Assembly: GCA_039583875.1 (NCBI GenBank)
Contig: CM077158.1
Span: 119,285,900-119,349,899 of the forward strand
Direction of reading: 5' to 3'
From: Platanthera guangdongensis
Taxonomy: Eukaryota; Streptophyta; Magnoliopsida; Asparagales; Orchidaceae
Length of the DNA: 64,000 nucleotides
Shown in pieces: positions 1 through 10,056 of the stretch (within the stretch, counting starts at the first letter, position 1; the number at the start of each line of letters is the position of its first letter). A program made the translations under genes and the position numbers. The notes under the pieces are model-generated. The model made no database searches. It was not told the origin of the DNA and saw nothing but the letters and a program-made list of their open reading frames with translations.

Positions 1-2
1 TC

Positions 3-1944
3 ATCTCAGCTCGGAGGCTACGACCCTACTTCCAGGCACACTCAATCCGAGTGGTGACCGACCATCCCATCCGCAACATCTTTGATGGGGTGGAGCATTC
101 AGGCAGATTGGCTAAGTGGTCGGTGGAGATGAGCGACTTCGACGTCTCCTTCGTTCCGCGGCTCTCGATCAAAGCCCAGGCGATGGCCGACTTTCTTGCT
201 GACTATGTGGTTGAAGTGGCGGAAGGAAAACTCACTCGCCCGGCTCCTTGGAAGGTGAGGGTGGATGGAGCATCAGGAAGGCATTCCTTAGGAGTGGGAG
301 TGATCCTAGAAAGCCCTCAAGGGACCCGGATCGAGCAAACGGTGGTGGTGCACTTTCCCATTACCAACAACCAGGCCGAGTACGAGGTCGTGATAGCAGG
401 GCTTCGCCTGGCCAGGGAGCTTGGAGTGTCAGATGTGGAGGTCCTCACAGATTCCATGGTGGTAGCCTCCCAAATCAATGGGGAGTTCGAGGCAAGGGAG
501 CCCACCCTATGATCATACTTGGCCAAAGTAAAGGGGATCATTGGGACTTTCCAAACTTTCGCCATCCAACATGTGCCCAGGGAAGAGAATGAACAGGCCG
601 ATCAGTTGGCTAAGCATGGTCCCCAGGTGGGGGGCACCATCACCGACCTGTTACGCCCCTCCATCGAAGAAGGAGAACTCATGGAAATCGATCAACAAGC
701 TTCATGGATGGATCCTGTGGTGGTTTTTCTCTCCACGGGAGAGTATCCGGAGGGGGTAGACAAGAAGAAGCTGAGGCACAAGTCAGCATACTACCTCCTC
801 CAGGACGGGCAGCTATACAGAAAAACCCTCTCAGGGATGCTGGCCCGCTGCGTAACCGAGGGAGAAGCGCGAAGGATCTTGGAGGAGGTCCACTCCGGGG
901 AATGTGGGAGTCACTCCAGGAGTCGGACCCTGGAAGGAAGGATAGTCAGGCAAGGTTATTTTTGGCCCACCCTGGGCCGGGACGCTGCAGAATTCGCAAG
1001 GAGATGTCACAAGTGCCAACTGTTTGCCCCTCTCCAGCTACAGCCGGCCCAACGGCTCCGTAGTATCACGGCCCCATGGCCCTTCGCGATCTGGGGAATG
1101 GATCTGGTTGGGCCGTTTCCCCAAGCCAGCGGTCAGAGAAGGTTCCTCCTAGTGATGATTGACTACTTTTCAAAGTGGATGGAGGTGAAAGCGTTGGCTA
1201 AGGTGACCTCCCAGGTGATCAGGAATTTTGTATGGGGGGAGATCATCTGTCGCCATGGGATGCCCCAGGCCATCGTCACAGACAATGGGCCCCAATTCGC
1301 CAGTGCCGAGTTCACCAGCTTTTGCGAACAACTTGGGATCGATCTCAGGTTCGCCTCGGTCCATCACCACAGGAGTAACGGGTAAGTGGAGGCTGCAAAC
1401 AAGATCATCGTCAACCTTCTCAATAAAAAGGTGGAGAACCTGAGAGGGAGTTGGGTGGAGCAGCTTCCCGCTGTCCTTTGGGCCCTGAGGACTACTCCCA
1501 ACACAGCTACAGGAGAGACCCCCTTCAAACTCTCCCACGGGTGTGAGGCAGTGCTCCCCATTGAATTCGAAGTCCAAACGCCGCGAGTCGTGGCGGCAAA
1601 GGAAGACCGCGAGGAATGGCAGGCAGAGAATGAGGAGGAACTGAGGCTCTCCCTCGACATGGTAGAAGAAGTAAGGGATCTTTCTGCCATCCGACAGGAG
1701 GAGGTAAAAAAGAAGAATGGATAAGTACTTTGACAAGCATGTCAGGATCAAGCAGTTCGTGGAGGGGGACTTGGTGTTGAAGAAAGTAGATGCAGCAGGG
1801 AGGTCAGCATCCGTGGGAAAACTCAATCCCAGCTGGGAGGGACCGTTCATTGTAAAGGTGGCCTTGGGGTCGGGGGGCTATCGACTCCAAAATGTAGAAG
1901 TCACTCAATCCCAGCCTGATTGTCAGCATCAGGCTCTCACCTAG
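3..1944 (+). pseudogene. pol: Tat pol fragment: RNase H, second RNase H, integrase
   Basis: The first residues are the end of a gypsy RT-RNase H (TDHPIRNI, GRLAKWSVEMS). A second RNase H follows at about 245-590, with acidic motif residues in VDGAS (264), NQAEYE and LTDSM. The integrase zinc region (H..H, CHKC) lies at about 890-1025. The DDE core has Asp 1101 (MDLVGPFP), Asp 1281 (TDNGPQF) and Glu 1389, the last two 36 codons apart as in D-35-E. The C-terminal domain (GDLVLKKV, NPSWEGPF) ends at the TAG of 1942-1944. The frame is broken by TGA at 510, TAA at 1383 and a frameshift near 1717. It is not functional. Confidence 0.9.
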
Positions 1945-2530
1945 CTGACAGGGCTGGAAGTCACTCGGTGTCATCCTTGGCCTCGAGCAGATCCCGCTGT
2001 CAGGCTCTCACCTAGCTGACAGGGCTGGAAGTCACTCGATGGTGGTGGTAACGGACCCCGAGCAGATCCCGCTGTCAGGATCTCACCTAGCTAACAGGGC
2101 TGGAAGTCACTCGGTGTCATCCTTGGCCTCGAGCAGATCCCGCTGTCAGGCTTTCACCTAGCTGACAGGGCTGGAAGTCACTCGATGGCAGTGATAACGG
2201 ACCCCGAGCAGATCCCGCTGTCAGGCTCTCACCTAGCTGACAGGGCTGGAAGTCACTCGGTGTCATCCTTGGCCCCGAGCAGATCCCGCTGTCAGGCTCT
2301 CACCTAGCTGACAGGGCTGGAAGTCACTCGATGGCAGTTATAACGGACCCCGAGCAGATCCCGCTGTCAGGCTCTCACCTAGCTGACAGGGCTGGAAGTC
2401 ACTCGATGGCAGTGATAACGGCCCCCGAGCAGATCCCGCTGTCAGGCTCTCACCTAGCTGACAGTGCTGGAAGTCACACGGTGTCATCCCTGGCCTCGAA
2501 CAGATCCCGCTGTCAGGCACTCATCTGGTT
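1945..2530 (+). repeat. Alternating 71/75-bp tandem repeat in Tat 3' UTR
   Basis: Units begin with CTGACAGGGCTGG (one CTAACAGGG, one CTGACAGTG) at 1945, 2016, 2091, 2162, 2237, 2308, 2383 and 2458. Lengths are 71, 75, 71, 75, 71, 75 and 75 bp, plus a diverged last unit. The 71-bp type carries GTGTCATCCTTGG and the 75-bp type GATGGCAGTGATAACGG, so the order is ABABABBA. Each unit has the inverted repeat CTGTCAG...CTGACAG. The last codons of pol (about 1905-1944) resemble the repeat, so the array seems to have grown out of the pol end. Tat 3' UTRs are known sources of satellite repeats. Confidence 0.92.
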
Positions 2531-3253
2531 GACAGGGCCGGAGGTTACTCGATGGTGCCGGCATTGAAGTCGTCAGGTGCAGGTCAAAGTCTGTGGCAGG
2601 AAACAAAGGGGAAGGGTTCTGGCAGGGCGAGCCTGGGCTCGGCGAACTCAGCTCGGAATAGCCAAGGAGGCAAGCCGGACTAGAGGGCTCTGCATGGGCG
2701 AGTTCGGGCTCGTCATTTCCGGCTCGGCATTGGAAAGTAGGCCGCGAGCCCGGGCCTCGCCAAAGACAAGCCAGACCAGGGCGCCTCGCACCCCAGGCCC
2801 ATCATACTTTGAAAAATTTCTTCTTCGATGGTCGCAACCTGGGTGGCTCGCGTGCGAGTAGAGGTAGGCAGATAGAAGGCAGAAGGCCGCGCGCGAGTAG
2901 TAATGGCGTAATAAGGGTGGAGAGTAACTCGCCGAGAAATCATTTGGGACTCGGCGAACACTCCAAACACACTTCGCTCCCGTGCGCGCTCTCGTGATCA
3001 CTCTACTCGCAGAACCTGTCTCGGCGAGGTCGCGGGAGAAAATACTCACATACATTCATGACACAATGAGCATAGTAAAAAAGGACACCGGTATGATCAA
3101 AACACTTTCATTTATTATTTACAAGCGTACAGGGAGCTCGCCTCTGCGAGTAGTCAAAAAAGAAAAAAAAAGAGAACAAAGAACAAAAATACAAGGCCGT
3201 CAGCTGGCCTCGCCCCCTCCGCCGGACTGGTCCTCGCCGTCGCCCGAGTGGTC
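2531..3253. other. Tat 3' region without a sense gene
   Basis: No supportable coding frame is seen. The stretch is rich in CTCGCC/GGCGAG words, like the antisense genes to its right. It holds their likely 3' UTR, with the poly(A) signal listed separately, and an A-rich purine run near 3151-3190. Confidence 0.5.
3111..3116 (-). terminator. Poly(A) signal of antisense gene B
   Basis: TTTATT on the plus strand reads AATAAA on the minus strand, about 140 bases past the stop codon of the antisense gene ending at 3254. Position and motif fit a plant poly(A) signal, but the motif is short and could occur by chance. Confidence 0.45.
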
Positions 3254-5411
3254 CTAGAAGCTCTTCCTGAACATCGCGTCCAGGCTATCCTCCTTCTCGC
3301 TGGGCGGCGTCGCCGGAAACAGACTCGGCATCAGGTCCCGAGCGGAGATCTCCCCGCATCCTTCCACCAGCACCCCTGAGTCCTTCATCATCGCGAGGGT
3401 GCACTCGGCGGTCTGGATGGAGTTGATCCGCAGTCTCTCGACGAGGTCCGCCTCGCCGAAGATGTGCGGGCTCTTGTAGGGGAGTGTGGGATCGATGTCG
3501 TGCCCCGGGAAGAAGATCTCCGCCTGGCGACGCACTTCGCCGAGAAGGTGCTGGTTCTCCCCCTTCAGCTTCACGTTCGCGCTCTCCAACTCGCCAAGGC
3601 GTGCGCACAGTTGGACGATCTCCTCCCCTCGCTCGACGTCGCGAGCCTGGAGCTCCCCAGCAGCGTCGGCATCTACGGCCAGCTGCGCGCGCAGGCGGCC
3701 GTTCTCCTCCTCTAGCTCAGTGTTGCGAGCCTGGAGCTCGCCCGCCGCTTTGGCATCCTGGAAAAAAGCTCACTTAGCGGCAGCACAAAGCTTTCCAAGT
3801 AAAAGAGAGTGGTGCGTGACACTTACCAGCCCTCCAGCAGTCTTGGCGAGGAGACTATCCGCGATGCCGAGCCGCCTCGCCTGATCGGCAACCTGCTCCT
3901 TGGCGAGGTCGCGAGCCTGCTCGGCCTTTTCGAGCTGGTGGCTGATGGCGAAGCTGTGGCGCGCCAACATATGGTGCAGCTCCAGGGTCCACAGATGGGA
4001 CTGCAGCCCCTCATGGCCGAGCTGCCGGAGGGTCGACCTCTTGTAGGCCTCGGCATCCTCCCGGCCATAAAGGCCGAAGCCGAGGGCGTAGGCATGACCG
4101 GTGGCGGGCTCGCGGTCGTGCCAGGATGGGTGCAGGGTGGAGACGGAGACTCGATGAGCGAGCTCGTCCCACTGCAACATGGGCTCGCCCGCGGAATCCT
4201 TCCAGCGCGCGCCGAAGTTGAAGAGGGGGTGCTGCTTCGGCGGCGCGCGCTTGCGGGCAGCCCTCTTCGCCGAGGGAGGAGGGGAGATCACAGCTGAGGA
4301 GGAGGGGGCCTTGCCACCCTTTCTGCCCTTGCTGGTGGTCTCCTTCAGCGGGCTCCCCGGGGACACGTCGGGAGGAGTCTCCGACGAGCTGATGTACTTG
4401 GGGCTGGACTGATGTTGTTGTTGTTGTTGCCCCCGCGGAGCCAGCAGGGCTCTCCGCATCTTCTTCACCTGACGGGGGCCGGATGGCGGGTTCGACCCCG
4501 CATCCTCAGGTCGCCTCTTGCTGGAAGAGGGCTGCGAGGAGACCGCCTCATCTCGGCAGGCCGCTGCCGCCGCCCTCTCGCGAGCAAGAGGGTCAGTATC
4601 AAGCCCCGGGTCCGCAAAAGGCGGGTTCGCGGGGATTATTCGCTCCCCTGCAGAAAAATACTTGGGAAGGTTAGAAAACTCAGGGATGATAATGTGTCGA
4701 GTCCGCGAGTAGGCGAGCTCGGCAAGAGGAAGGAAGCATACCTTCGCCGGGCAGAACCGGGGGGAGCGCGTCGAGGCCCCTCCGCAGGAAGGCGACCTCG
4801 AAATCTTTGTGGAGGAAGAATTTGTGGAGCTCGGCGTCGTTGCCGGACACGGCCGGCGGGCGGTACACCTCCTCGCCTTTATGTTGCGGCGAGTAGGGGA
4901 TGTTGCCGAGATCGCCCTTGATGAAGGCGATCTTGGTCATCCAGGTGTGGTGCTTGTTCGCGATCTTGCGAACTTTGATCAAGGAGCCGCCGATGTAGGC
5001 GACCCCGTCCGTCGTCGCCTTGTAGGAGAAGAGTTTCCTGAACACCGTCAGGTTAAACTCGATCCTCTCCCGCCGGAGATAGCTCGCGAACGCCACCATC
5101 ATGGCGATGGCGTTCGAGTTCAGTTGCGCGGGGACGGCCCCGTAGTATTTCAGGATCTGCCGGATCTCCGGCCACAAGGGAAGTCGCAGCCCCACCTCGA
5201 AGTGCGAGATGGGGAATGCGAGTTCATTCTCATAGAACGTGTTGATTACCTAGCCCGGCCCCGGCCTGCGTGCCTCAAAGCCCGGCGGCACATACAGGGC
5301 CTTGAACTCGGCGAGCTCCTCCTCGCTGGTGTGGCCGTCAAAAAAGCAATAATCCGCGAAGTGCTGCGCTCACTTGGAGCGGCCATCAGCGTCCGGATTA
5401 GTCTTGCCCAT
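3254..5411 (-). pseudogene. Antisense gene B of the Tat element (Transposase_28-like), three exons
   Basis: The start is the ATG at 5411. Exon 1 is 5411-4742, intron 1 4741-4648 (GTATGC...TGCAG), exon 2 4647-3827, intron 2 3826-3758 (GTAAGT...TCCAG), exon 3 3757-3254. Both junctions keep the frame (phases 1 and 0). The exon 1 stretch FPISHFEVGLRLPLWPEI matches, from memory, the plant family Pfam calls putative gypsy type transposon (Transposase_28). Exon 2 is basic and Ser/Pro-rich with a Gln run. Exon 3 is a Glu/Leu-rich probable coiled coil with a repeated GELQAR segment. Two premature stops lie in exon 1: TGA at 5372-5370 and TAG at 5252-5250. Biochemical role unknown. Antisense ORFs here are known in some Tat elements, such as Grande gene 23. 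Confidence 0.75.
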
Positions 5412-5520
5412 GGTCGCAGGAAAGAAGCAAAGCACAGCGCGAGTAGAAGAAGGAAAAAGCAGGAGGGGAAGCAGAACAATAAAGATAGTACGGGGGTAGG
5501 TGAAAGGGGGGGGGGGGGGC

Positions 5521-5528
5521 TATTTATA
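5521..5528 (-). promoter_or_regulatory. TATA box of antisense gene B
   Basis: The minus strand reads TATAAATA about 110 bases upstream of the ATG at 5411. Plant core promoters place TATA about 30 bases before transcription start, which would leave a leader of roughly 80 bases. Confidence 0.55.
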
Positions 5529-5658
5529 AGAAAAAGAATCTGAAGAAGGCTGTCACATCGGCGCATCTCGCCACCCCAGCTCGCCACCCCAGCTCACCAC
5601 CCCAGCTCGCCGACTTCCGGCTCATCCTCACTAAGGCTAAGTCAAAACATTACGGCTT

Positions 5659-5664
5659 TTTATT
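5659..5664 (-). terminator. Poly(A) signal of antisense gene A
   Basis: The minus strand reads AATAAA about 135 bases after the stop codon at 5798, inside an AT-rich patch that separates the two antisense genes. Its spacing mirrors that of the signal after gene B. Confidence 0.45.
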
Positions 5665-5797
5665 TAAATAACAAATGAAAATGTTCTAAAAATTATTCAT
5701 CCCAGCAGGGGAAAGTTCGAAACAGAAAACAAGGTGCGCGAGCAGGGAGGGCACCAGGACGCGAGCGCCGGTTGGCTCGGCAGGGGAGCCCGCATAT

Positions 5798-6843
5798 TTA
5801 CCAACCCCGGCCTCGCGATCCCCGCCCTCCAAGCTGCTGCGCGCGGAGAAGCTCGCGGATCCTTCCAGAGTTCCTTTGCGCGACCAAGAGACCGTCATCT
5901 ATCTCATCCAGGAGCCGGGAAGGAGACATCAACTCGCCGGGCCGGCCGAGGCGCACCTCTTCAGTAAGGCACGCATAGTCGCGCTGCAACGTCTCGTTGA
6001 CTCCTTGCACCTCGCGCAGACCACCCACCAGCTTCTTGAGGAGCTTGACCTCCCTCCTCGATAGCTCGCCCTGATCCACCTCCGGACCCAGATAAGAGTC
6101 CAGCGAGCTCGGAGACGGCAGGGGAGAATGGTGGGCTGCCCGCGAGGACTCCTCGGCAGCCGACTGACTGGGAAGGGCTGTAAAGGCAGATGTCAGCAAG
6201 AGCAAAAAAGCTTGTGAAGCACAGAGTTGAGCGAGGCAGACCTGAAGAGCTCGGCGGCTCAAAGGAGATGCGAGGAGGGATGAACCTCAGGTCCTTCCCG
6301 CGACCTGGGCCGCGAGCCCCCGGCGAGATGGGCTCGAAGCCCGGGACAGGAATGGACCCCAGGCCCCCCCCCCCCCCCCCCCCCGGCGACCGCGTCAATT
6401 TGCCGAGGGGAGTCAGGTGGTGAAGCTGGCCTCTGCGAGCTCACAGGCAGGATCCCGAAGAGGAGCGGCAGATCCCGTGGATGGTTGTCCGGGGGTGAGA
6501 GTCGCGAAGTGGCGGGCATAACCTCGCCTTGCGGCGTAGGAACCCGCGGCACGGTGCCCTCGTCATCTGGAAGGCCGCCCTGATCATCACCAACAACAAC
6601 GACCTCCTTATCATTCTCCAGAATAGTTCGAGTAGAAGAGCCGGTCTCGCGAGCCAAAGTGGCCCTCAGGTCGTGGAAGATGGGCTCGGCCGCCTCGAGA
6701 AATGGCCTTGACCTCTTGGAGCTCGGCTCGGCAGGGTCAATTTGAGGGACCTTTGCGGTGACCGCCGTCAGCGCGGCAATGCGAGCCTCGGAAGCCTGGC
6801 GGGCTCGATCTATGCGCTCTTGAATCTCCTTGGGAAGGGGCAT
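5798..6843 (-). pseudogene. Antisense gene A of the Tat element, two exons, unknown function
   Basis: The start chosen is the ATG at 6843 (MPLPKEIQERIDRARQ), 50 bases after a TATA box. Exon 1 is 6843-6242, the intron 6241-6178 (GTCTGC...TTTACAG, 64 bp), exon 2 6177-5798. The N-terminus is helical and charged, the middle Pro/Ser/Gly-rich and acidic, and exon 2 has a likely helical segment (REVKLLKKLVGGLREVQ). The frame that reaches the splice donor differs from the upstream frame, and the shift falls in a 21-base homopolymer at 6364-6384. It is therefore either broken by slippage or a miscounted homopolymer. I do not recognise the protein. Confidence 0.6.
6364..6384. repeat. 21-base C homopolymer
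   Basis: A run of C on the plus strand (G on the minus) lies in the glycine-rich stretch of antisense gene A. Its length sets whether that gene is in frame. Such runs are slippage-prone and often miscounted. Confidence 0.95.
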
Positions 6844-6895
6844 CTTGCCAAGGCAGCAGGGGAAATGGCAAGAGCCAGGCAACAGAGCAGGTGCA

Positions 6896-6903
6896 TATAT
6901 ATA
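6896..6903 (-). promoter_or_regulatory. TATA box of antisense gene A
   Basis: CATATATATAG on the plus strand reads CTATATATATG on the minus strand, about 50 bases before the ATG at 6843. Confidence 0.5.
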
Positions 6904-7019
6904 GCCGCAGGTGGCCCCCACCATAAGATTCCCTTCAACTCGCCAGCCGGAGCTCGCCGCACACTTCGGGTTGGATGTTTCTTTCCGAGCTTTTTGACAA
7001 GCTCGAAAAGAGCGGGGAT

Positions 7020-7706
7020 TGTGTACAACCCCGTGTCCGGCGAGCAAGTTCAACAAGGGCCACACAGGCGAGCTCAGCGAGCTCGGCAGCAGCAGGCGAG
7101 CTCGGCAGCAGCAGGAGCGGGCCAGAGCTCGGCATCCATCGACCAGAGATCGACGATCGGCGACCCAGAGCTCGGCATTCGCCGAGCGAGCTGCAACTCG
7201 CGGCCCCGCAGTGGAGCTCGGCAGCAGCTGGCGAGCAAAGCACGCCGAAGTGGCCAGGGGTCCCAGCTCGCCTGAGGATCAGAGGTATTTTTTACTATTC
7301 TATCCCTGCTGGCCTGCCCATAGCCCTTCGAAACAGCGGAGTTTGGCTGTTGGCAGGCCCAGCCAAGGGTTTCCCGGTAATTTCAGGTCAGCTATTTTGG
7401 TAATGGGCAGTCCGGGTTTTAAAAACTATAAATAGGACCCAAGGGGTACCCCAGAAGGCAAGTTTTTTCCCTGAGCTCCTCTCCCCAAATTCTCTAAGTG
7501 CTTTCTGAGGGTACCTTAGCTCGGCTTCAGGCTAAGGAGGGGAAGCGCTCTGAGATCTTCCGGGTTTGTGGTGGGACCTCCCCGCCGAGCCCTTGGGTCT
7601 GTTTTCTCCTTGTCCAGTTGTTTTTTCTTGCAGGAGCGAAGTAGGCGCGAGACCACCCCTTTCCCCAAGGGCGAGCTCCACAGGAAGCCGGGTTCCGGTT
7701 TCAACA
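7020..7706 (+). repeat. Probable 3' LTR of the Tat element
   Basis: A purine tract (GAAAAGAGCGGGGA, 7005-7018) is followed by TGTGTACAACC at 7020, as expected at a PPT/LTR border. A sense TATA box (TATAAATA) lies at 7427-7434 and the segment ends in TTCAACA at 7706, giving 687 bp. There is no second copy in the window, so both ends rest on motif position alone. Confidence 0.55.
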
Positions 7707-8322
7707 TTTAGAGTGAACGCTCAAGAGTAAAGAGAGTTGCACGCACCTCTCAAGATAGGCAGACGTTAAATATCCTGGATTGGAGTGAAATCTAATAACG
7801 GTGTTCACAGCGTAAAGCAAGCTTTAGGCCTCCGATTTGGACAAGAGTTCTGTCCGACCTTCCTAAACTCTGGTGGGAACGACTTTGAGAAAATCGTGTT
7901 CATGCTTGTGGAACATCCACGGTCAAGCTCCTTTTCCTTATTAAGTTAGAGTTTATTATCGCATGTTTTTGATCAACTTTAGCCGAGGTGCTTCTCGATC
8001 GAGTGATTTTTTTTATCATTATTTAATGCCTCATTGTAATCGCTTTTAGTAGTTCTCTATTTAACTGCAAGTTGTTCTCTTTTTAGTGCAATATTTCTTT
8101 TCTTAATCGCATTTAGCTTTCTCTTAAATCCTAAAACAATCTATCGATAAGAAAAAGTTTTCATGTGAGTAAGATTACTCAAAAGTTCCCGGATTTTAAT
8201 ACGACACTTGTGTCCCCTAGCTACAATTCAATAGGTATACTTGCCTCGTTGGATTGCTAGTTCGGTTTTTATTCTCTTTGCGAATTCTTTTCACACCAAT
8301 ACACTTCTTTTTCAAGTACTAA
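7707..8322. other. Unassigned AT-rich sequence between the Tat element and element A
   Basis: No coding frame is supported. The AT-rich, T-run-containing texture resembles LTR or leader sequence of another retroelement, but no second copy is present. It could belong to A if the LTR of A starts earlier than I place it, or be the remnant in which A landed. Confidence 0.35.
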
Positions 8323-8537
8323 TGTTATGGGAGAAAGGCTAGTTGCTGGTTTATTAGAAGAAAATCACTTTTCTTTCTACAAAATTTTCTAAGTATTTCT
8401 CTCGAGAGAGATCAATCATTACTCGAGTAAGATTAAAGTTTTTACTCGAGATGGCTTAGTCAGGTACTTGAGTAACAGAAGTTGTCCACGAGAAAGCCGA
8501 GTGTAGTTCTCGAGTAAGGCATGTAGTACTCGAGTAG
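8323..8537 (+). repeat. 5' LTR of element A, part 1 (CTCGAG-rich U3)
   Basis: From about 8400 the sequence carries a CTCGAG palindrome every 20-40 bases (CTCGAGAGAG, ACTCGAGTAA, TCTCGAGTAA). AAAATTTTCTAAGT at 8381 matches the same block ahead of the array in the LTR of A2. The left end (TGTTATGGG) is a guess because the 3' LTR is off-window. The array is interrupted at 8537 by A1; the last five bases, AGTAG, are its TSD. Confidence 0.55.
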
Positions 8538-8538
8538 T

Positions 8539-8655
8539 GATGGCGGAAACCCCCAACGTGTTAAAATTGAAGACGGCGATGGCGGGAACCCCCAACGTGT
8601 TAAAATTGAAGACGGCGATGGCGGCAACCCCCAACGTGTTAAAATTGAAGACGGC
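8539..8655 (+). repeat. 39-bp tandem repeat, 3 units, at LTR start
   Basis: The unit begins GATGGCGGCAACCCCC and ends GAAGACGGC. Copies start at 8539, 8578 and 8617. The 3' LTR has five units (12283-12477). The period is a multiple of three, so the array is open in several frames on both strands and creates long ORFs that I do not call genes. Confidence 0.95.
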
Positions 8656-9305
8656 GATTTCCTACATATTGAAGATGACGACGTCGACCCCAACATGACG
8701 GAGACGGTGACCTTGTGGTGCTACATGATATGGAGCTACATGATGAAGATGAAGACTACCAAATAATATTTAGTTGTTTCTATTTGCATTTATTTTTATC
8801 ATGTAATGTTTAAACATTTGAGTATTGTTTTATTTTTAATTAGGTGTGCTGCAAATAGCCAATGCATGATGTAAAGCCTATATATGGCTAACCTTGTTTC
8901 ATTTTACTTAGAGAATGAAAAAAATTGAAAACCAAGGATTCAAAATTTGAATTCCCCCCCCCCCTCCTCACTCTTCCCCTCTTGGAAAATTAACTTCCTC
9001 CTCCTTCTCCTTGGTCGCCGGCCACCCTCCTCCCCTTTTCTTCTTATGTTAGTCTCGACCACCTCTCCTTCTCCCTCTCCCCTTGCTCGGCTTCTCCCTT
9101 TCTTCCTCCTCCTACAACCTGAGCCACCCTTTCCCCTAGTGAAAACCCGACCTCCTCTCATCCCCTACCAAAAACCGACCACCCCCCTTAATAGTGGTGA
9201 AGATTTCGGCCACGAGCAAGACTCATTCCTTGTGAGATTTCACTCTGGCGTGAAGTGACGAAAGCAGACAAATTTCCCTCCATCCACCGCGGCTCCGGCA
9301 GAACC

Positions 9306-9354
9306 ATGGAAGAACGATCCTTGAAAGTGAACTGGAATCATCTATTCCGGTTGG
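9306..9354 (+). other. Possible LTR-encoded first gag exon of A1
   Basis: An ATG (ACCATGGAAG) opens 16 codons plus one base, followed by GTAACG at 9355. An AG|TG acceptor at 10055-10057 would join in frame with the gag-like ORF, which has no ATG of its own at its start. The 3' LTR copy has GTG in place of the ATG. The support is one donor, one acceptor and one matching phase; compare A2a and C, where the case is stronger. Confidence 0.4.
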
Positions 9355-9818
9355 GTAACGAGATCTTCTACCTCTTGTGTGTCTTATCCCTTTAGATTTT
9401 TATTTGGTGGAATACCTTTGTGTTACTTTGGATTCATTTTTCGTTCGTGGTTTATCTTTCCGATCGCATGTGTTGTTCTTTCTAGTTGTTTAATTTTCCG
9501 AGAGGTTTGGCGAGCCTCGCTTTCATTTTGTTGGGAGAGATCTACCATTTTCGAACCGAACCTTTTGGTAGATCTCTTTTGGTACAACCATCGCTTGGTC
9601 GGACCAAAGATTGGTCTTTTTAGCTTGAGAGAACATCGGCCTCTAATCATTTGTTCGTTCTTTAATCGGCGTGGGTACCGTATTTTAGCGATAGTTGATA
9701 ACGTTGTTCGTGGGTGTGCTGCGTTAAGTTATTGTGTCAGCGTAATAGTGGAAATAGAGAGGCGTACGTGTTACTCCCTTTGCCGTCATAGCGTCAAACA
9801 CCGTAGCCTACATCAATT

Positions 9819-9830
9819 TGGTATCATAGG
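9819..9830 (+). other. A1 primer-binding site
   Basis: TGGTATCATAGG, three bases after the LTR end, matches TGGTATCAGAGC, complementary to the initiator Met tRNA 3' end, apart from changes near its end. Confidence 0.8.
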
Positions 9831-10056
9831 GAGGTTCACGTCAATTTCTTAATTGGCACCCTTCCCCTTTTATTTGGACGTCGGAACGTACGCTTCTAGT
9901 TCGTTTATTTGAAAATTTAACAACAAAAAGTTTTTCTGGTCTGCCAATAGCGGCTTAAATTTCTTATTGTTCAGCAAAAAAATCAAAAAAACATTAATTA
10001 ATAATCTTCATATTTTATTCTGCAAGAAAATCTATTTTATATTAATATTACCCTAG

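Larger units (their letters stand above)
1..7706 (+). mobile_element. Tat-lineage Ty3/gypsy retrotransposon, 3' part
   Basis: The element runs in from the left window edge. In order it shows the end of an RT-linked RNase H, a second RNase H, integrase, a tandem-repeat 3' UTR, two antisense genes and a probable 3' LTR ending in CAACA at 7706. A second RNase H between the RT-RNase H and integrase is the hallmark of the Tat lineage (Ogre, Retand, Grande). A long 3' region with tandem repeats and antisense ORFs is also known there. The 5' LTR, gag and RT lie outside the window, so the TSD cannot be tested. Confidence 0.8.
8538..9815 (+). repeat. A1 5' LTR
   Basis: It aligns by eye over its length with 12282-13645. 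Features in order: three 39-bp repeats at the very start, a TATA box (TATATATGG) near 8879, a C run near 8945, a possible LTR-encoded gag exon at 9306-9354, and the end CATCA. It is 86 bp shorter than the 3' copy, mostly because it has two fewer 39-bp units. Confidence 0.92.

Noticed and set aside
3254..5411. DNA-transposon transposase
   Set aside because: The Pfam-style name Transposase_28 is misleading. The family is tied to gypsy elements, and no transposase catalytic motif or terminal inverted repeats are seen.
7707..8322. Possible Athila or other gypsy LTR fragment
   Set aside because: Texture is suggestive, but there is no second copy, PBS or PPT in the window to support a name.
8419..8696. 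Minus-strand ORFs with repeated FNFNTLGV-type units (also 12138-12518)
   Set aside because: They are the reverse reading of the 39-bp tandem repeat, whose length is a multiple of three.
8947..9258. Pro/Leu-rich ORF with a hydrophobic start (also 12769-13065)
   Set aside because: It lies in the A1 LTR downstream of the TATA box, starts in a C homopolymer, and its frame differs between the two LTRs.
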